Assembly (NCBI GenBank): GCA_021613335.1
Contig: JAJTWR010000260.1
Coordinates: forward strand, 1,677,501-1,741,500
Source: Whitmania pigra
Taxonomy: Eukaryota > Annelida > Clitellata > Hirudinida > Haemopidae
Reading direction: 5' to 3'
DNA length: 64,000 nucleotides
Made by a program: the position numbers and the translations under genes. Numbering within the stretch: position 1 is the stretch's first letter; the number at the start of each line of letters is the position of its first letter. Of this stretch, positions 1 through 13,045 are shown piece after piece. Under the pieces are notes generated by a model that did not search any database, was not told where the DNA came from, and saw only the letters and a program-made list of their open reading frames with translations.

Positions 1-99
1 TGTGGTAATTGGTCAGTTGTTTGTATGATGATTGGTCAATTAGTTATGTGATAATTGGTCAATTAGTCGTGTGATAATTGGTCAATTAGTTAAGTGATG
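1..99. repeat. 23-bp tandem repeat, four units, cut by the window edge
   Basis: Four head-to-tail 23-bp units start at 8, 31, 54 and 77, each beginning ATTGGTCA. Units 2 to 4 differ from one another at only a few positions and unit 1 is more diverged. Every unit begins with ATTGG, the complement of a CCAAT box, though no promoter is otherwise evident here. The array may extend left of the window. Confidence 0.85.
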
Positions 100-2070
100 T
101 AAGTCAACTTTAGTGAAGTGTTTATGTGACTGAGAGTGTCGTATGGAATTATCCCCATCGATTTATTTGTTGCGAGAATTTCTTAATATGTTTCATAAAT
201 CCCTAATAATTAATTTAATTAGAAATTATTACTTTTTTATAATAAAATTTATTATTATTATTATTAAAAACTTATTTCTATTACAAGTGTTATTATTCTA
301 AAATATGTTTAAGTGTGATTAGATTATTAAGGCAAGAAACAAAAGTTGAGTATGACTATTTCGTATTAATGATCGTCATCATTTTGTCAAATAAGTTCTT
401 ATTTGTTTTCATTTGAGTTTACTCACGATCAAGATTAAATAAATGAATGAATGAATGAATGAATAAACAAAAAATTAATTAAATGAATGAATAAATAATT
501 AAATAAATGAACAAACAAATAAATAAAAGCAACAAAGAAGAGAGCACGAGAGAGTGACATAGAAAACAAATTCATACAATGCGTGTTTTGGTCGCAAAAC
601 CTTGGAAATAATTGCGTCTGTGTTTTTAAAGAAGCGACTTGAAAATGTTGGTGAAATATTGCCGCTCATATTTTAAGGTTACTATCTGAGCAGGAAATCT
701 TGCTTTGTTGAATTTCTTTGAGTGAGCATTCAACAAGGGACGGGAATTTATTTTCGGTCCTCCTGAGTCCGCCTAAATAAGTTTTCCTCTTTCTTCTCTT
801 TCAAATTTATGCCTTGCAAAGAATCATCCCCTCGCTCGAGTCAGCATCTCTCGATTGTTTCAGAAATTAAACAAATCGTCCGCTCATGAATTTGTTTACG
901 TTTGCAGCGAAGGTGTTTTTGAAGGAGGATTAGGTAAACACATCGGTTGCTCTCGACGGTCATTTATTTATAAATCCTCTCGAGTTGAGCCGAAAGTATT
1001 TTATTCCATTTCCAGTCATTACTCTTGTTTTCTTCTTATTTCTTGAATTTATTGTACTTTTCCTCACGCCGACATGTCTGCTTAAGGAGATTAATACGAC
1101 CATTCTATCATCCTGCATCCTGGCCAAAGCCCGGGATATTTCTCTGCTTTCCAAAAACAACTTATAAGAAGTTCCCGGAATTAAAATTAATTTCACTTTT
1201 ACTTTTTCATTTCGTTTTTCGGATCTTCGTCTTCTCTTGGATTCTTTCCAAACTCGAACATTCAATAATATTCAATTAGTATCAATTAATGATCATTAAT
1301 TGGATACAATTATGTAACTCCGAGTGTTTATCAAACGTAATAAATAATTAATAAAAACTGACGTTAAATATTTAATCCGTCATTAAATACTTCCTTTTTT
1401 ATTTAATTTTGCGACTTTAACTTGATTTAAATATATTTAGATGGTGCCATAATTATTATTATGTATTAGTGTAAATAAATATATTTAACATTAAATATTA
1501 ACCACTGATATGAAACAATCGAATATTAAATAAACTGAGAAAGATATGCTGATAATTAGTAATATAATTAATTATTTTCAATCGAATTAATAATTCATTA
1601 ATTTATCCCTTCCTCCATTCTTTCTTTTTTTCATCCATCTATCCGTTTATTCATGCAATCGTACGTCTGTCCGAAGTAGACTTGTGAATTTGTAAAGTGT
1701 TGAGTTACGTTGAGTTAAATTAACCGATTTAAAAAAATGTATATCAATAAATTTGAACTTTTAATTGAAGCATTAATTATGCATTTGTTCAGAGACTCCC
1801 CCCACCTCCACTACCCTGCAGCAACCCCCCTCAGCCATCCATGATGGTCACCCATTCAATCCATCAGGAGGATGAGTCGGCATTTAGATCCTCCAGTCCG
1901 AGATCTCACTGCACTAATTCAGAAGTTCACTTTTACAACACTGGAGAGGATAGCGACTGCGGTCAGTTTGCAATTTTTCGTGTTTCAACGACGTCATACT
2001 TTCTGTCACGAATGGTGCCGGCATTTGTGTGACCACGTAACAACCGATGCTAGGAATGGTATGTCCGAGA
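100..2070. other. AT-rich non-coding stretch
   Basis: I see no exon supported by conservation here. The region holds an AATG-type tetranucleotide tract around 440-530 and many AATT/ATTA runs. The short open frames at 855-1280 have no recognisable family and look like chance. It probably lies in an intron of, or upstream of, the Meis gene that begins to be visible at 4866, because the Meis N-terminal domain is not found in this window. Confidence 0.5.
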
Positions 2071-2250
2071 GCAAATACCTGCAAATACCTGGAAATACCT
2101 GGAAATACCTGGAAATACCTGGAAATACCTGGAAATACCTGGAAATACCTGGAAATACCTGGAAATACCTGGAAATACCTGGAAATACCTGGAAATACCT
2201 GGAAATACCTGGAAATACCTGGAAATACCTGGAAATACCTGGAAATACCT
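2071..2250. repeat. 10-bp minisatellite (GGAAATACCT)
   Basis: There are 18 consecutive 10-bp units. The first two read GCAAATACCT and the next sixteen are identical GGAAATACCT. Because 10 is not a multiple of 3, the array is open in several frames and yields long repetitive ORFs on both strands with a 10-residue period; these are artefacts. The near-perfect homogeneity points to recent expansion or contraction. Confidence 0.95.
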
Positions 2251-3331
2251 GGCACAAGATGGTGACACCACATCATTCGCATCAGTCGTAACTCGTAACG
2301 AATCATGCGATCATCCAGTCTCCAAACGCAGCAGAAAATTAATCCCATCTTAGGGTGCGGCGTAACTTTCGGCATTTACCGTGACGTGTCTGTCAGAACG
2401 TCACGGTTGGCTGAGCGTGAATCGTGTTTTGTTCGAACATTAATTAAAGCTTAGAGGAGCTTAATTGTCAACGAGTAGAAAGGCTTATTGTAATTTGTCC
2501 TGCTTGAGTTTCACACCCTCCCGAGTAACTGAAATGATTTATTGCTTACCTCACTTTAAAATTCTCCGCTGCTCCTTTGAAGAGGAAATTCTTCAATTAA
2601 ATTCTTTCCTTCAATTAGCAGTCGGAGAAGGGACATGCGCATTCCGATTGTCCGCGAAAGTTTTCTACTTCGAGGTCATAAATCTTCTTCAACGCCATCT
2701 TCTTCTGCGGTCACATTGAATCTTTCAAATTGGAGACAATTTAACCACAAAACAATGAAGAACAAACGACTGCTTTGACGACTTTTAAAAAAAGGCCTTT
2801 GTCTTGATGAGTCATTCAGTCCGGGGCCTTCTTGTTCATTCATTCGTTCGTTCATCTATCCACCCATCCACTATTTCTTAAGACATTTGAATAATTTATT
2901 CATCATCCTCACCAACCATCCATCCATCCATCCATCCATCCATCCATCCATCCATCCATCCATCCATCCATCCATACGTCCGTGCATGCCTTCACTCGTA
3001 ATAATGCCACGAATCCGATGAATTAACAGTCGCCTGTTATTGTTGAAGGAAATTTACTTCATCCTCGTTAAGATCTCAGAGCAGATAAATTTTCTGTGGA
3101 TGCTTCGTCTGACTGGAACTTATCTCAAGCATCTTGAAGATAGGAGGCCAATTAATCATGGGGATTATTTTGTTGATTAGCCTTCTCTTTATGGGATGAA
3201 ATCTCTGCCGGAAATGTATTACGTGCTGATACTTGTTATCTTCTCCTCTTGTCAACTATTTTTAATATTGGCCAGTTTATTCAAATTTAAGCTGGCCACT
3301 TCACGGGAAAACACAAAATATACAACACGAA

Positions 3332-3619
<288 letters not shown>

Positions 3620-4574
3620 GTTAATATAATCATGAATAAAATATGTTATCGTATTACTTACTACTGGTACATCATATATATTATAATATAATGTAATACT
3701 AAAATATAATCACTGTGAGTGAAATATATGATCGTATTATTTACTACTGGTACATCAGTATATATATATATATCATAATATAACACCAGAGGAGCTCAAA
3801 TTGGTCGAGAAGGAAAGTGATTCATTGTCCTGTGAAATCACGTCTTCAACCAGCCTAACCTCAATAAAGGCACAACAGCACAACAACACATGGAAATTCC
3901 TTATTTGCAAACGTGCTCAGATCCAACAGAGGAATAAGACAGAACTCACACGAACCACAAACAATTTAGGACAATCGCACCTGTTTTCATTTACACCTGA
4001 TTCGGGTCTTTTGTTCTTCAAATGTGGTCGATTATTATCAAAAGATAATTTCGTTTTGGAATCGGTAAGTGGAAAATAAACTGAATAATAATTATACGAA
4101 TATTCCGGCTCTTACAACTTGATACTTTAATATTAATTTATGATAATTAATTGATTGAATATTCAATTCGTGACCTGAGAATGATGATCTGTGATTTATT
4201 TATGTGGAGTTTCTAAAGCTATAATGAAGGTGTTATCGGATGAGAGCGTAGCTTATAAAATATTGCCTGCATGCAATCGCACCTCATGTATGCTTTCCGA
4301 AGATAGTGAAGTTAAGATGAAATATTTCCCTATAAATATCGGACTCACTTCTTCTAAGCATTCTCAATTATAAAGCACGTGTGTCAGTTTTCAATTGAAA
4401 CGAAACTTAAGACTTTGTATTCGTGTTCTTGTGAATGCAATCAACCATGAAATCATTCGGTCACTTGTCATGTCCTTAGTGAATTACTGAGTGGTAGAAA
4501 ATAAATTCGCTAAACGATTTTCTGGTAATCTAATATTTTGTTTCTGCGGACGCTTCTAATATTTTGTTCTCGGG

Positions 4575-4601
4575 TGACCGGTTGCCGCGGTAACCGGGTC
4601 A
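4575..4601. other. GC-rich imperfect palindrome
   Basis: The segment TGACCGGTTG...GTAACCGGGTCA is an inverted repeat of 27 bp in an otherwise AT-rich region. It contains two opposed AACCGG-like half sites, which resemble Grainyhead-type sites (inference). It lies about 270 bp before the first visible Meis exon. Confidence 0.4.
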
Positions 4602-4865
4602 AAGGGCATCTTATTTTGAGGCTGACATGCCTTCTTTTTAAATGAGTTTCCAAGAGAATTCTTGAAGTGATGTAGTGGATTCATTGACAGTGACATATTT
4701 TCGCTCCCCGGCTGCCTTTCAAGGGGACAATTCTCTCGATGTTTTCAAACTTTTCTCGTGTTTCATGCATGGTAATGCGGTCTTTGGGAAGGAGCCCATG
4801 CATTGTTCGTGGTTATGCTGTGGTGGTTATGCCGGTGGCTTAAAGATGAGTGTTTCGTTTTGCAG

Positions 4866-7319
4866 GGGATGTGTTTGACAACAGCATTGGATCGGACGAC
4901 GAATCAGATTTCAACGGATGCAGGAGTCAGAAGAAGCGGGGGATCTTCTCAAAACTTGCAACTAACGTCATGAGGGCCTGGCTGTTTCAGCATTTAACTG
5001 CAAGTGTCCGATAACAGTTTTGCGAATTATTATCGATTAAAAATATTTATTCACCATTTACTTTTAGTTTCAACATTTAAGCTGCAGACTTAAATCTCGA
5101 GTCCGAGAACTGGAAATTATTTCGATAAACAGGCCATAAAATATTTTGTAAAAATTATAAGAAAATGGCACATTAAGGTGTTGTTTTGGATGAATTAAAA
5201 GAAGATTTCCTGTCTCGGTAATTTATGGCCTGAAAAGTCCCTTATTTTGAAGCATCCCTACCCATCCGAGGAGCAGAAGAAGGACTTGGCAGACCAAACG
5301 GGCTTGACTTTGTCTCAAGTTAACAACTGGTGAGTCATCAATATTTCCATCGATCTCATAAGACGCACATCTCTTCCCCGATCACGTAGCTCTTGAATAA
5401 ATCATGGAGTCATTTCATGGCCAGGCATTTCTTCTCAGAAGTTTTCAACTCCGTTTAAAATGAAATTTCCAGCATGGAATCCTCCGCTTCACTCAATTTC
5501 TTCGTTCGAGTTTTATCGCTCGATAAATCACTTTCCAGCATGAATTTATTATGAGATCCAATCAAGCTAATTACTTTTTAATGAATTGAAGACACAAGCC
5601 GCATTAACGCAGGCCCCAATTAATTGCAATAATATGCAAGCGATTAAAACTCTCGCCACAATCAATCAATCATGCCAGTCACTCAGAAGGATTCCATTCG
5701 CGCAGGTTTATAAATGCCAGGAGGAGGATCGTCCAGCCAATGATAGACCAGAGCAACAGATCAGGTGACCTTGAACTTTCAAACTTATTCTCCATCGTAG
5801 TCGTCATAGCCGTCTCCATCATCTCCACCGCATCGTCGTCATCGTCATCATCGTTGTCATCATCAGCGTCGTCGTCATCATCATCGCAATCATCTGCCTC
5901 ATCATCATCAGCATCATCATCCTACTGTTAAAGTTGATGGAGATGATGATGTTGACGCTGTTATTGTTGGTGTTGTTGTGACTGAGAGGTTCTCAAGTGA
6001 AGCTGCCTCCATTTCCATGAGGACTTTGCAACGAATTTGAGCCTCTCAATCGTGTTTCTGGAAGCAAAAACATCACGTGATTATATTTGAGATGAGTGGC
6101 GATGACGTCACGATCGCTATTTTTATCGTCCTTGAACCAGGTGGCCGAGCAATTGAGAAGTTTAGAGTTGTAATTTATGAAATCCTGGAGCGAGGAATTG
6201 GTGCATAACAGTGCCAAGCGATGCGGTGTATTACATGTTCAGAGGTGCTGATGCATGGCGCTGAGGATCTCCTATTTCTGCTTCGTATTAATCTCATCAT
6301 CATATTCCCCGTCCCATGCATGGCTTCGATATGAGCCTGAATGCGTCTGTAGGGGACTGATGGAATCATTCCTACAACCGCCATCGCTCATAGAAATGAG
6401 CGCCGTCGCATTGACATAATAATCGTTATTTGCTTCATTCTTTGGCTTCTTTTAAATGACGTTGTCTCGACATGCTTTCAATGTTTCAGCGGCTCTTAAT
6501 TAACAGATTCCTTCAATTGGTCGTTATTTTTATGCATGGAATTCCCCACGTCAACAAGTAATCTTGAGTTTTGAACTAGTTGCAACTGCTTTCTTCTTTC
6601 GAGTTGACGATCAAATGATCGATTGGGGTTCACAAACTTCTTTAACTTCGACTTCAACAGTCACGATGCAATAGAAGTTATGTCATTACGACTTAGGTCA
6701 TTACAACATTACAATATTACATCATGAGGGTGTTAAAATTACATCATCGCAGCATGCGTTACCTTCAACAAAGATCTCTTGCGCTCACTTCCAAGTTTTT
6801 AAAAACTTTTATTAATTATCATCAACTTTTAGGGGCTCACTGTTGACATTCAAGTGGCTGATGTGAACAAGATGAAGAATAATATTATTACATTATTAAC
6901 AACGACATTATTAATATATTGCTCATACGCCAGAGCTGATGGTGATGATGAAAATAAAATAATTAACGGACGCATGTCAATAATACAGGGAATTGATTAA
7001 TGAAAACGATTACGACAATCGGAATATTTCGGGGCATTGAACAAGTTTCGTTCCGCACATTCAATTCAACGGCGTGGATTTTCAACCTCAGCATGAAGAT
7101 CGTGTGAGACGAAACTATTTTTTATTTCCAGGGGGTGTCAACATTCAAAATTCATCAGACGTGTTTGGCTCATCTCCCTCTCCGCCCTTTCCACCCTATG
7201 GATCTGCCTCCCCGCCTGGGACGTTCCCCCAACGAAAGCAGCAGGATCTACGCGATGATTCTTCTCCATCGTCGCTGCAAAATGTCAACCTGGACGCGCC
7301 AGAGCTCCACGTTGCTTGA
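4866..7319 (+). CDS. Meis/hth: Meis/Homothorax TALE homeobox protein, 3' part
   Basis: A homeodomain transcription factor of the Meis/Homothorax class, a nuclear partner of Pbx/Exd and Hox proteins. Four exons are visible: 4866-4999, 5253-5329 (77 bp), 5706-5764 (59 bp) and 7132-7319. They join in frame. Exon 1 has an acidic stretch and then [19 protein letters not shown], the start of the homeodomain. Exon 2 carries the TALE-loop region [20 protein letters not shown]. Exon 3 carries helix 3, [19 protein letters not shown]. The last exon is Pro/Ser-rich, ends ELHVA then TGA at 7317-7319, and is followed by AATAAA at 7536; it is assigned only by frame. The first intron has a GC donor (GCAAGT at 5000). 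The N-terminal Meis domain is not in the window, so the gene is partial at its 5' end. Homeodomain assignment is very secure; the last exon is less so. Confidence 0.88.
5822..5925. repeat. Imperfect (ATC)n/(GTC)n microsatellite in a Meis intron
   Basis: A run of CATCATCGTCGTCATC-type trinucleotides directly after the third Meis exon. It opens a poly-Ser frame, but a good GT donor at 5765 precedes it, so it is read as intron. Confidence 0.8.
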
Positions 7320-10023
7320 ATTTCTCGACAATTTTCGGCACATGTTTTATTTTATTCAGTAATTTCAAATTTCATTGTCAACAAGTTACAGTTGTTTCAA
7401 TTTGTTTTGTAAAGCTGATGCACTGCATTTGGAAATTTCAGTCTAAAACAAACGTCGATCCTTCCTTATTTCATCCTTCAATCATTTCAATGAGATCTTC
7501 AATTCTCTCATTTCTGTGCACTTTATGTTAAACTAAATAAATAATTAAATATTAAATGAATTAATATCATATAAGTATTATATAATTTGTATCATAGTAG
7601 TATAATAACGTTGTACTTTTAAAATTTCGAAAATGGCAAGTAAATGATTTTCGTCTTATCTGGTGAAATAAATGGATCTCGTTCTATTCCAGTTGAGTAG
7701 AATTAAAATTGAAATAAATAAACAAATAATTGATTGAATAATATGTCATTTAACTTGTTGACTTTTAAAGTCTTTCAAATAATTTTAAGAAATTAAAATC
7801 GGGTATGTTGCTTCGCTCTGAAACAGTTTCAGCGCTCATGATGCAATGACAATTACTCAATAGTTGCTTCTTAACTCGATAGATAGATTACCAAACGCCA
7901 TTACATCATTTTCTTAGCCGTAATGCATCCTGAATAATTCGAGTTTATTCATTCATTTGGAAGGAATGATGGAAGGCCTCAAAAAATGTGAGATTGAATA
8001 AGTGGCGGAAAGTAAGAATTATTTGACAGCTCCTACGGGCAGAGGAAATCAGTTATCGATAATCCAAAGCCTGGTGAGCTTTCATTAAGGAGCTATTGTA
8101 TATTTTAAGCTTGTCTTATGGACCTATTTATACAGAGACTGAAACAACGGTCCTTCTGACTCATCAATTTAACTTGCAATAACTATATATAACAAGTTAA
8201 CTCAATAAGTCCAAAGTGATCTCAACCAACTCATTCCAATTTTCCAGTTTCTTATCTGTTATCATCAATTATCATCATTTACAATCAATTATCACCAATT
8301 ACTATAATTTCAAGGCAGATGATGAAACACTACATTCAGATTCGATGTATTCAGACTACCTTAAATAAAACCATTGAAATTTGGCTATGGATTTAAAAGA
8401 AGTGTTTTTTTACGCAGACGTTAGTCTTCTTAAACTACTTTATCTTAATGTTATATTAATTATCATCGATGACCATCACTTACCACTAACTACAATCAAT
8501 TACCGTAAATAACTCCAATTATAACGGCTTAAAGAGCTTGAAAGTAATACAATTTCTATGTCCCGGTAACACGAACTTTCAAAATCGATGAGTTGAAGAT
8601 GTCAAAGGACTTCTGTAGACAAAAGAAAAAAAACATGTCTAAATCTTTCTTCCAGACGTCGAAACTTAGTGTTGCAAGCAATTATCTATGGAACAACAGC
8701 AAACTATTGTTTTTAATTAATCACAAAATACTGGTTGAATCTGGAGACCTAATTTGCTGCAAACCACAAACTTGATTCGATAAACAGCCACGTCACTAGC
8801 TAATTCTAATATATCACTTACCTGAAATTGGACTACCTGTAGCGTCGTTTCTTCCTAGATCACCTATTTTAAATAATATTCTAGAATTTTCTCGTGTTAT
8901 TTTTTAGTTTTGAATTCGTTTATTTTCAAAAAACTATATTCAAATAGCCAAAAAAATCACACCAAAAAAAGATTCACAAATTCATTAATGAACTATCCCA
9001 AGGGAATTAATTCCCGTCTAGGGGATAGGTTGTTTCAATTTGACAAATTTAAAGGGGCGTTTGAAAGTGTCTTTGCATATATATAAACTTCTAATGGTAA
9101 CGACAGGTGAAAACTAATGGCAACAACTGAGAGACGAGGAATAATAATATCAATTACAAACAATACCTTCACTATTGGCATTTCTAAAAGACTAACTGAT
9201 TCTGCATTGTCACATTTCAAAATGACTTCAATTTCCCAGTTGGATTAACACAATTGATTAGGATGAATTAGAATTTTAGATGTGTTTGTTTATTTTGTCA
9301 GTATCGAAAGAACTTCAACCTAACAATATTTTCATTTACGTAATGTAATACTTTGAAGCGATTACAGAAAGCTGGGGTCTGCTTAATAACCACGTTAAGC
9401 AAGAGAGAGTACTGACTTAATTTATGTAACAGTTTATGCAAAACTAAAATATTACATAAGATTCAACTTGTTCTATGTTTCACCCTGTTTAAAAACACTA
9501 TAACTCGTGCTAAATGTCACAATTCCTTCAAAACCTTTTAATCCAATAATTTTCTTAATTTATAGGATTTGTGTATTATTTTACGTTGATTTATTAATGA
9601 CTTGATCTGTATCAGTTAAATATTGTCAACATTTTATAAGCGTTAATTTATGTCTTTTGTCATCATAGTATTTTGATAACTCGGTGTTGCGGTGTGCCGT
9701 TGCTTGATGAGCTTTTCATTATCGAACATATGTGACTTGCCTGTCTTATTATTTTCTACCTGCCTTGGAAATCTGGAATAATTTAACTTGATTGATATTT
9801 CGACCGATTTTACCGTCATCAAATAGTTTCAAATAGTTGAAATTCTTTATTTTATCGGAGGTGAGTAGGATTAATTTTTGCTAAAGCGTCATGTAGTCGA
9901 GCAAGAAAATTGCTTTTTAATTTTTTTTTTATAAAGATTTACTTAAATATTGTATTTTTATATCGACTTAAAAGGACTTTCACCTTTGCCCTCTATGTTT
10001 AAACTGTTTTATATTTCAGAAAT
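7320..10023. other. Intergenic stretch between Meis and Numb
   Basis: AT-rich DNA with no conserved exon recognised. It contains the likely Meis poly(A) signal (AATAAA at 7536) and must hold the Numb promoter and any 5' UTR exon. The small open frames at 8593-8775 and 9035-9220 have no support. Confidence 0.5.
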
Positions 10024-13000
10024 ATGGATAAATTCAAACGGACGTTGAGTTTAAAAAAGAAAAAGGACGTCGGAGCAGAATCAAGCAAACCTCATCAGTG
10101 GCAGGAGGATGAAAGAAAAGTTCGTGAAGGATGTTGCAGTTTTCATGTTAAGGTTGACTGATTTTATCTCTACAATTTTGATTGATGTATTCCATTTATA
10201 AATTATTTTACTCCTTAGTATTTGGGATGCATAGAGGTGTTTGAGTCGAGAGGAATTCAGGTCTGCGAAGAAGCAGTAAAGGCTCTGAAAAATGTTGGTG
10301 AAATCAGCCCAATTCTTTTTTAGAAATTAAGCTTTTTTGATGCATTTGGTTTTCAAATATTCTTTTGTTTTGTCATTTGTGTTCTTGCATGCTCTAATCA
10401 GTTTATTTAATTTGTTCAACGTTTATTGTTCCCTTAATTGCATTGATAAACTGAGCGTTGGAAGAGCTAGTAGCTAAGACGGGATGAAATTTCAGAGAAA
10501 AAGTCGTAGTTTTTGGTCGAGGATGTCATTGAGGAGAAAGAAAAAGGATGATTCCCAGGTAAAAGTTGCAAATGGCTGCTTCAACCTATGTTTGATGCTT
10601 GATGTTTTGCTTATTAATTTCCATTGCACTTTTAATTGTATTGTTTGATGTTTATTAGTTAGTTTCATGTTTATTCTTTTGAATTAGTTGACATTTTTAG
10701 ACAAAGTCATTGCAACCGTGATTCAGAAAATCAGCTCTAATTATTAAATTAAGTGTGAATAATAATGATAATAAATAACTTAAATATAAAAAAATAATTT
10801 TAAATGGTAATACATTGCCAAGGTTGGATTTATTTGATGCTGATGTAAAACTTACAGCAGAGCAAGAGTGGACATCACTTGGCAGTTTTGTACGTCACCG
10901 GAGATGCATTGAGAGTCGTTGATGAAATCAGCAAGGTACGTTCATTTGCATGACTAAGTGACGAACTCACTGTAAAGCAATAGCCGATTCGAATGTACGT
11001 CCCAGAGCTTTTTACGTGTCATGTTTTTAGGGTCTCATTGTTGATCAAACGATCGAAAAAGTCTCGTTTTGTGCTCCCGATCGAAACCACGACAGAGGAT
11101 TTGCATACATTTGCAGGGATGGAACGACTAGGAGGCGAGTTTAATGTTCGTTTTGAGTTTCGAGATGTTCAAACGTTCATCTTTTCAGGTGGATGTGCCA
11201 CGGTTTCCTGGCGATCAAGGAGTCGGTCGGTTTAATTGGAATTTATTTCTTAAGTAAGGAGTTTAAAAGCTAATCGTGTCGTTGACATTCAGGGTGAGAG
11301 GCTGAGTCACGCGGTGGGTTGCGCGTTCGCGATATGCTTGGAAAAGAAACAACAACGCGAGAAGGAGAAAGTGTCGGTCACGTTCACGGACAACGGGACG
11401 AGCTTCACGAGGCTCGGTTCTTTCAGACAAGCGAGCGTCACGGAGAGATTGGCCGATCCTCAAAGCGCCATAGTCGCAGGTCGGATAATTTTTAAAGCTC
11501 GTATCTATGTCAAAAGATGACGTTTACCATTTATGATGAACGCAGAGCCTGTACCTTCGAAGCCCGCTTCGAACCCGTTCGCAGTCCGACGTCCCCACGC
11601 GCCCGCCGACCTGCTCGAACGGCAGGGCTCCTTTCGATCCTTCCAGAAACTGGCCGACTCGTCTCCCTTCAAGAGGAACATCTCTCTCAGACTGAACGAA
11701 CTTCCGTCGAACCTCGACAGGCAAAAGCATTTTGTCGGTTTGGACGGACCCCAGTTAATCAATGGAAAAAATAGTCAGTATTCGATGCCATTGTAATGAG
11801 TTCATGCTTAAACGTTGCTTCTTTATTTGCCAGCCATCGGAACCATCATGGAGGCAGAAGAGCAGGATCCATTCAGTCCTTCCCCTCCACTCGATGCTTT
11901 TTCTTCTTTAAAGTTGAACAACATTCCGTCGTCGACTGCTCCGTCCATTTCAACCGGAACGAAGAACAGATGTTTAACTACTGTCGACAACCAACAAAAG
12001 GATCATTTGTTTAATTTCAGTGCAGGTATGAATTGCTTGGAGACCTGCGTGAGATATCAAGAGTTCAAGTGATCACATGAAAATGTTCATGTAAAATGAG
12101 ATTCCTTACATTCCAATAAAAATGTTTTAATCTTCATAAATTCATCCAAAGAATGTACAGTAAAAAAACAATTTGGGTTTTATATTAGAATGGATGTATT
12201 ACATTGTATTGGATTTTGTATTAGATTGAGTTTATTCTATATTGGATTTAGGTTTTATAGCATGTAAATGCTATGATAATATACAGTAGTAATTTTAATG
12301 TATTCAAAGATGTATAACAAGTTTATTCTTCATCTTGAGCATTTTGTTTTATGAAGTAATCAGAATTGTTCATACTCCAGAAATGCAAAGCTTACCAATT
12401 ACTCAGAGCAACCCGTGGGCTGAAAATGAGAAATCTTGCCATGCATCGGAGGCAGAAAGTTGGTTGAATGCAACTGCCAGCAAGATCGATCCCTTTGCTT
12501 GTGCCCCGAGCAACAATGCATTCACTGCAAGATCACAACCTCCACCTCAGTATGGCAGGGTGGACAATTTTAATCCAATGACCAATCAAAATCCTTTGCC
12601 CCAGGTGCCAATGTTTGATTTCGAATTGGTTGATTTAGATTTTATTCAAGGTTTATAATTTGTAAAGGTTTCATATCCTCTGGGTGGTTATGCTGGGGGA
12701 GCACCCATTTCATCCTATAACCATCAGTTCTACCCAACTGCATACCAAATTCGAGGCAATGCTCCGCAGCTTTCTACTGGAATTCCTGCCAACTCTGCAG
12801 GGACTTTGCCTCGTCACGAGACTAATTTTCCTCAGCAGTCCGCCATCTCCACCCATCAGTTTGCCGGTACCAATGCGGACCAAAGTGGCACGTTTTATGG
12901 ATCCCCGGCTCCACAAAATATTCAGCCGACAGCAAATTCTCAGCACTCTGCACTAGATCCTTTCAAAACGGGCAATGTCTGGCCGACTGCCACGAATCCT

Positions 13001-13045
13001 TTCAAAGCAGGAAGCGATGTCCCATCATTCCAATTAAAGATTTGA
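10024..13045 (+). CDS. numb: Numb, PTB-domain endocytic adaptor and Notch inhibitor
   Basis: A membrane-associated cell-fate adaptor. Eleven exons join in frame: 10024-10152, 10219-10293, 10496-10558, 10861-10935, 11031-11134, 11189-11225, 11293-11479, 11546-11773, 11834-12025, 12381-12604 and 12668-13045, giving about 563 residues. The N-terminus [15 protein letters not shown] is the basic membrane patch. The PTB domain follows, with [37 protein letters not shown] and [16 protein letters not shown]. The Numb-family block [16 protein letters not shown] is in exon 8. DPF motifs (exons 9-11) and a C-terminal NPF suit AP2 and EH-protein binding. Exon 3 (21 codons, [18 protein letters not shown]) falls inside the PTB and is phase 0 at both ends, so it may be a cassette. 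The exon 5 donor is GC (GCGAGT at 11135). It is convergent with the glucokinase gene. Confidence 0.95.

Noticed and set aside
1..2250. Tandem repeats as a CRISPR-like array
   Set aside because: Units are directly abutting with no unique spacers, and the window is clearly animal nuclear DNA.
1872..2375. Repetitive protein frames with 10-residue period on both strands
   Set aside because: They come from the 10-bp minisatellite, which is open in several frames; no start context, splice support or family match.
5740..5931. Poly-Ser extension of the Meis homeobox exon
   Set aside because: A GT donor follows QSNRS exactly where Meis genes are spliced; the Ser run is an ATC/GTC microsatellite.
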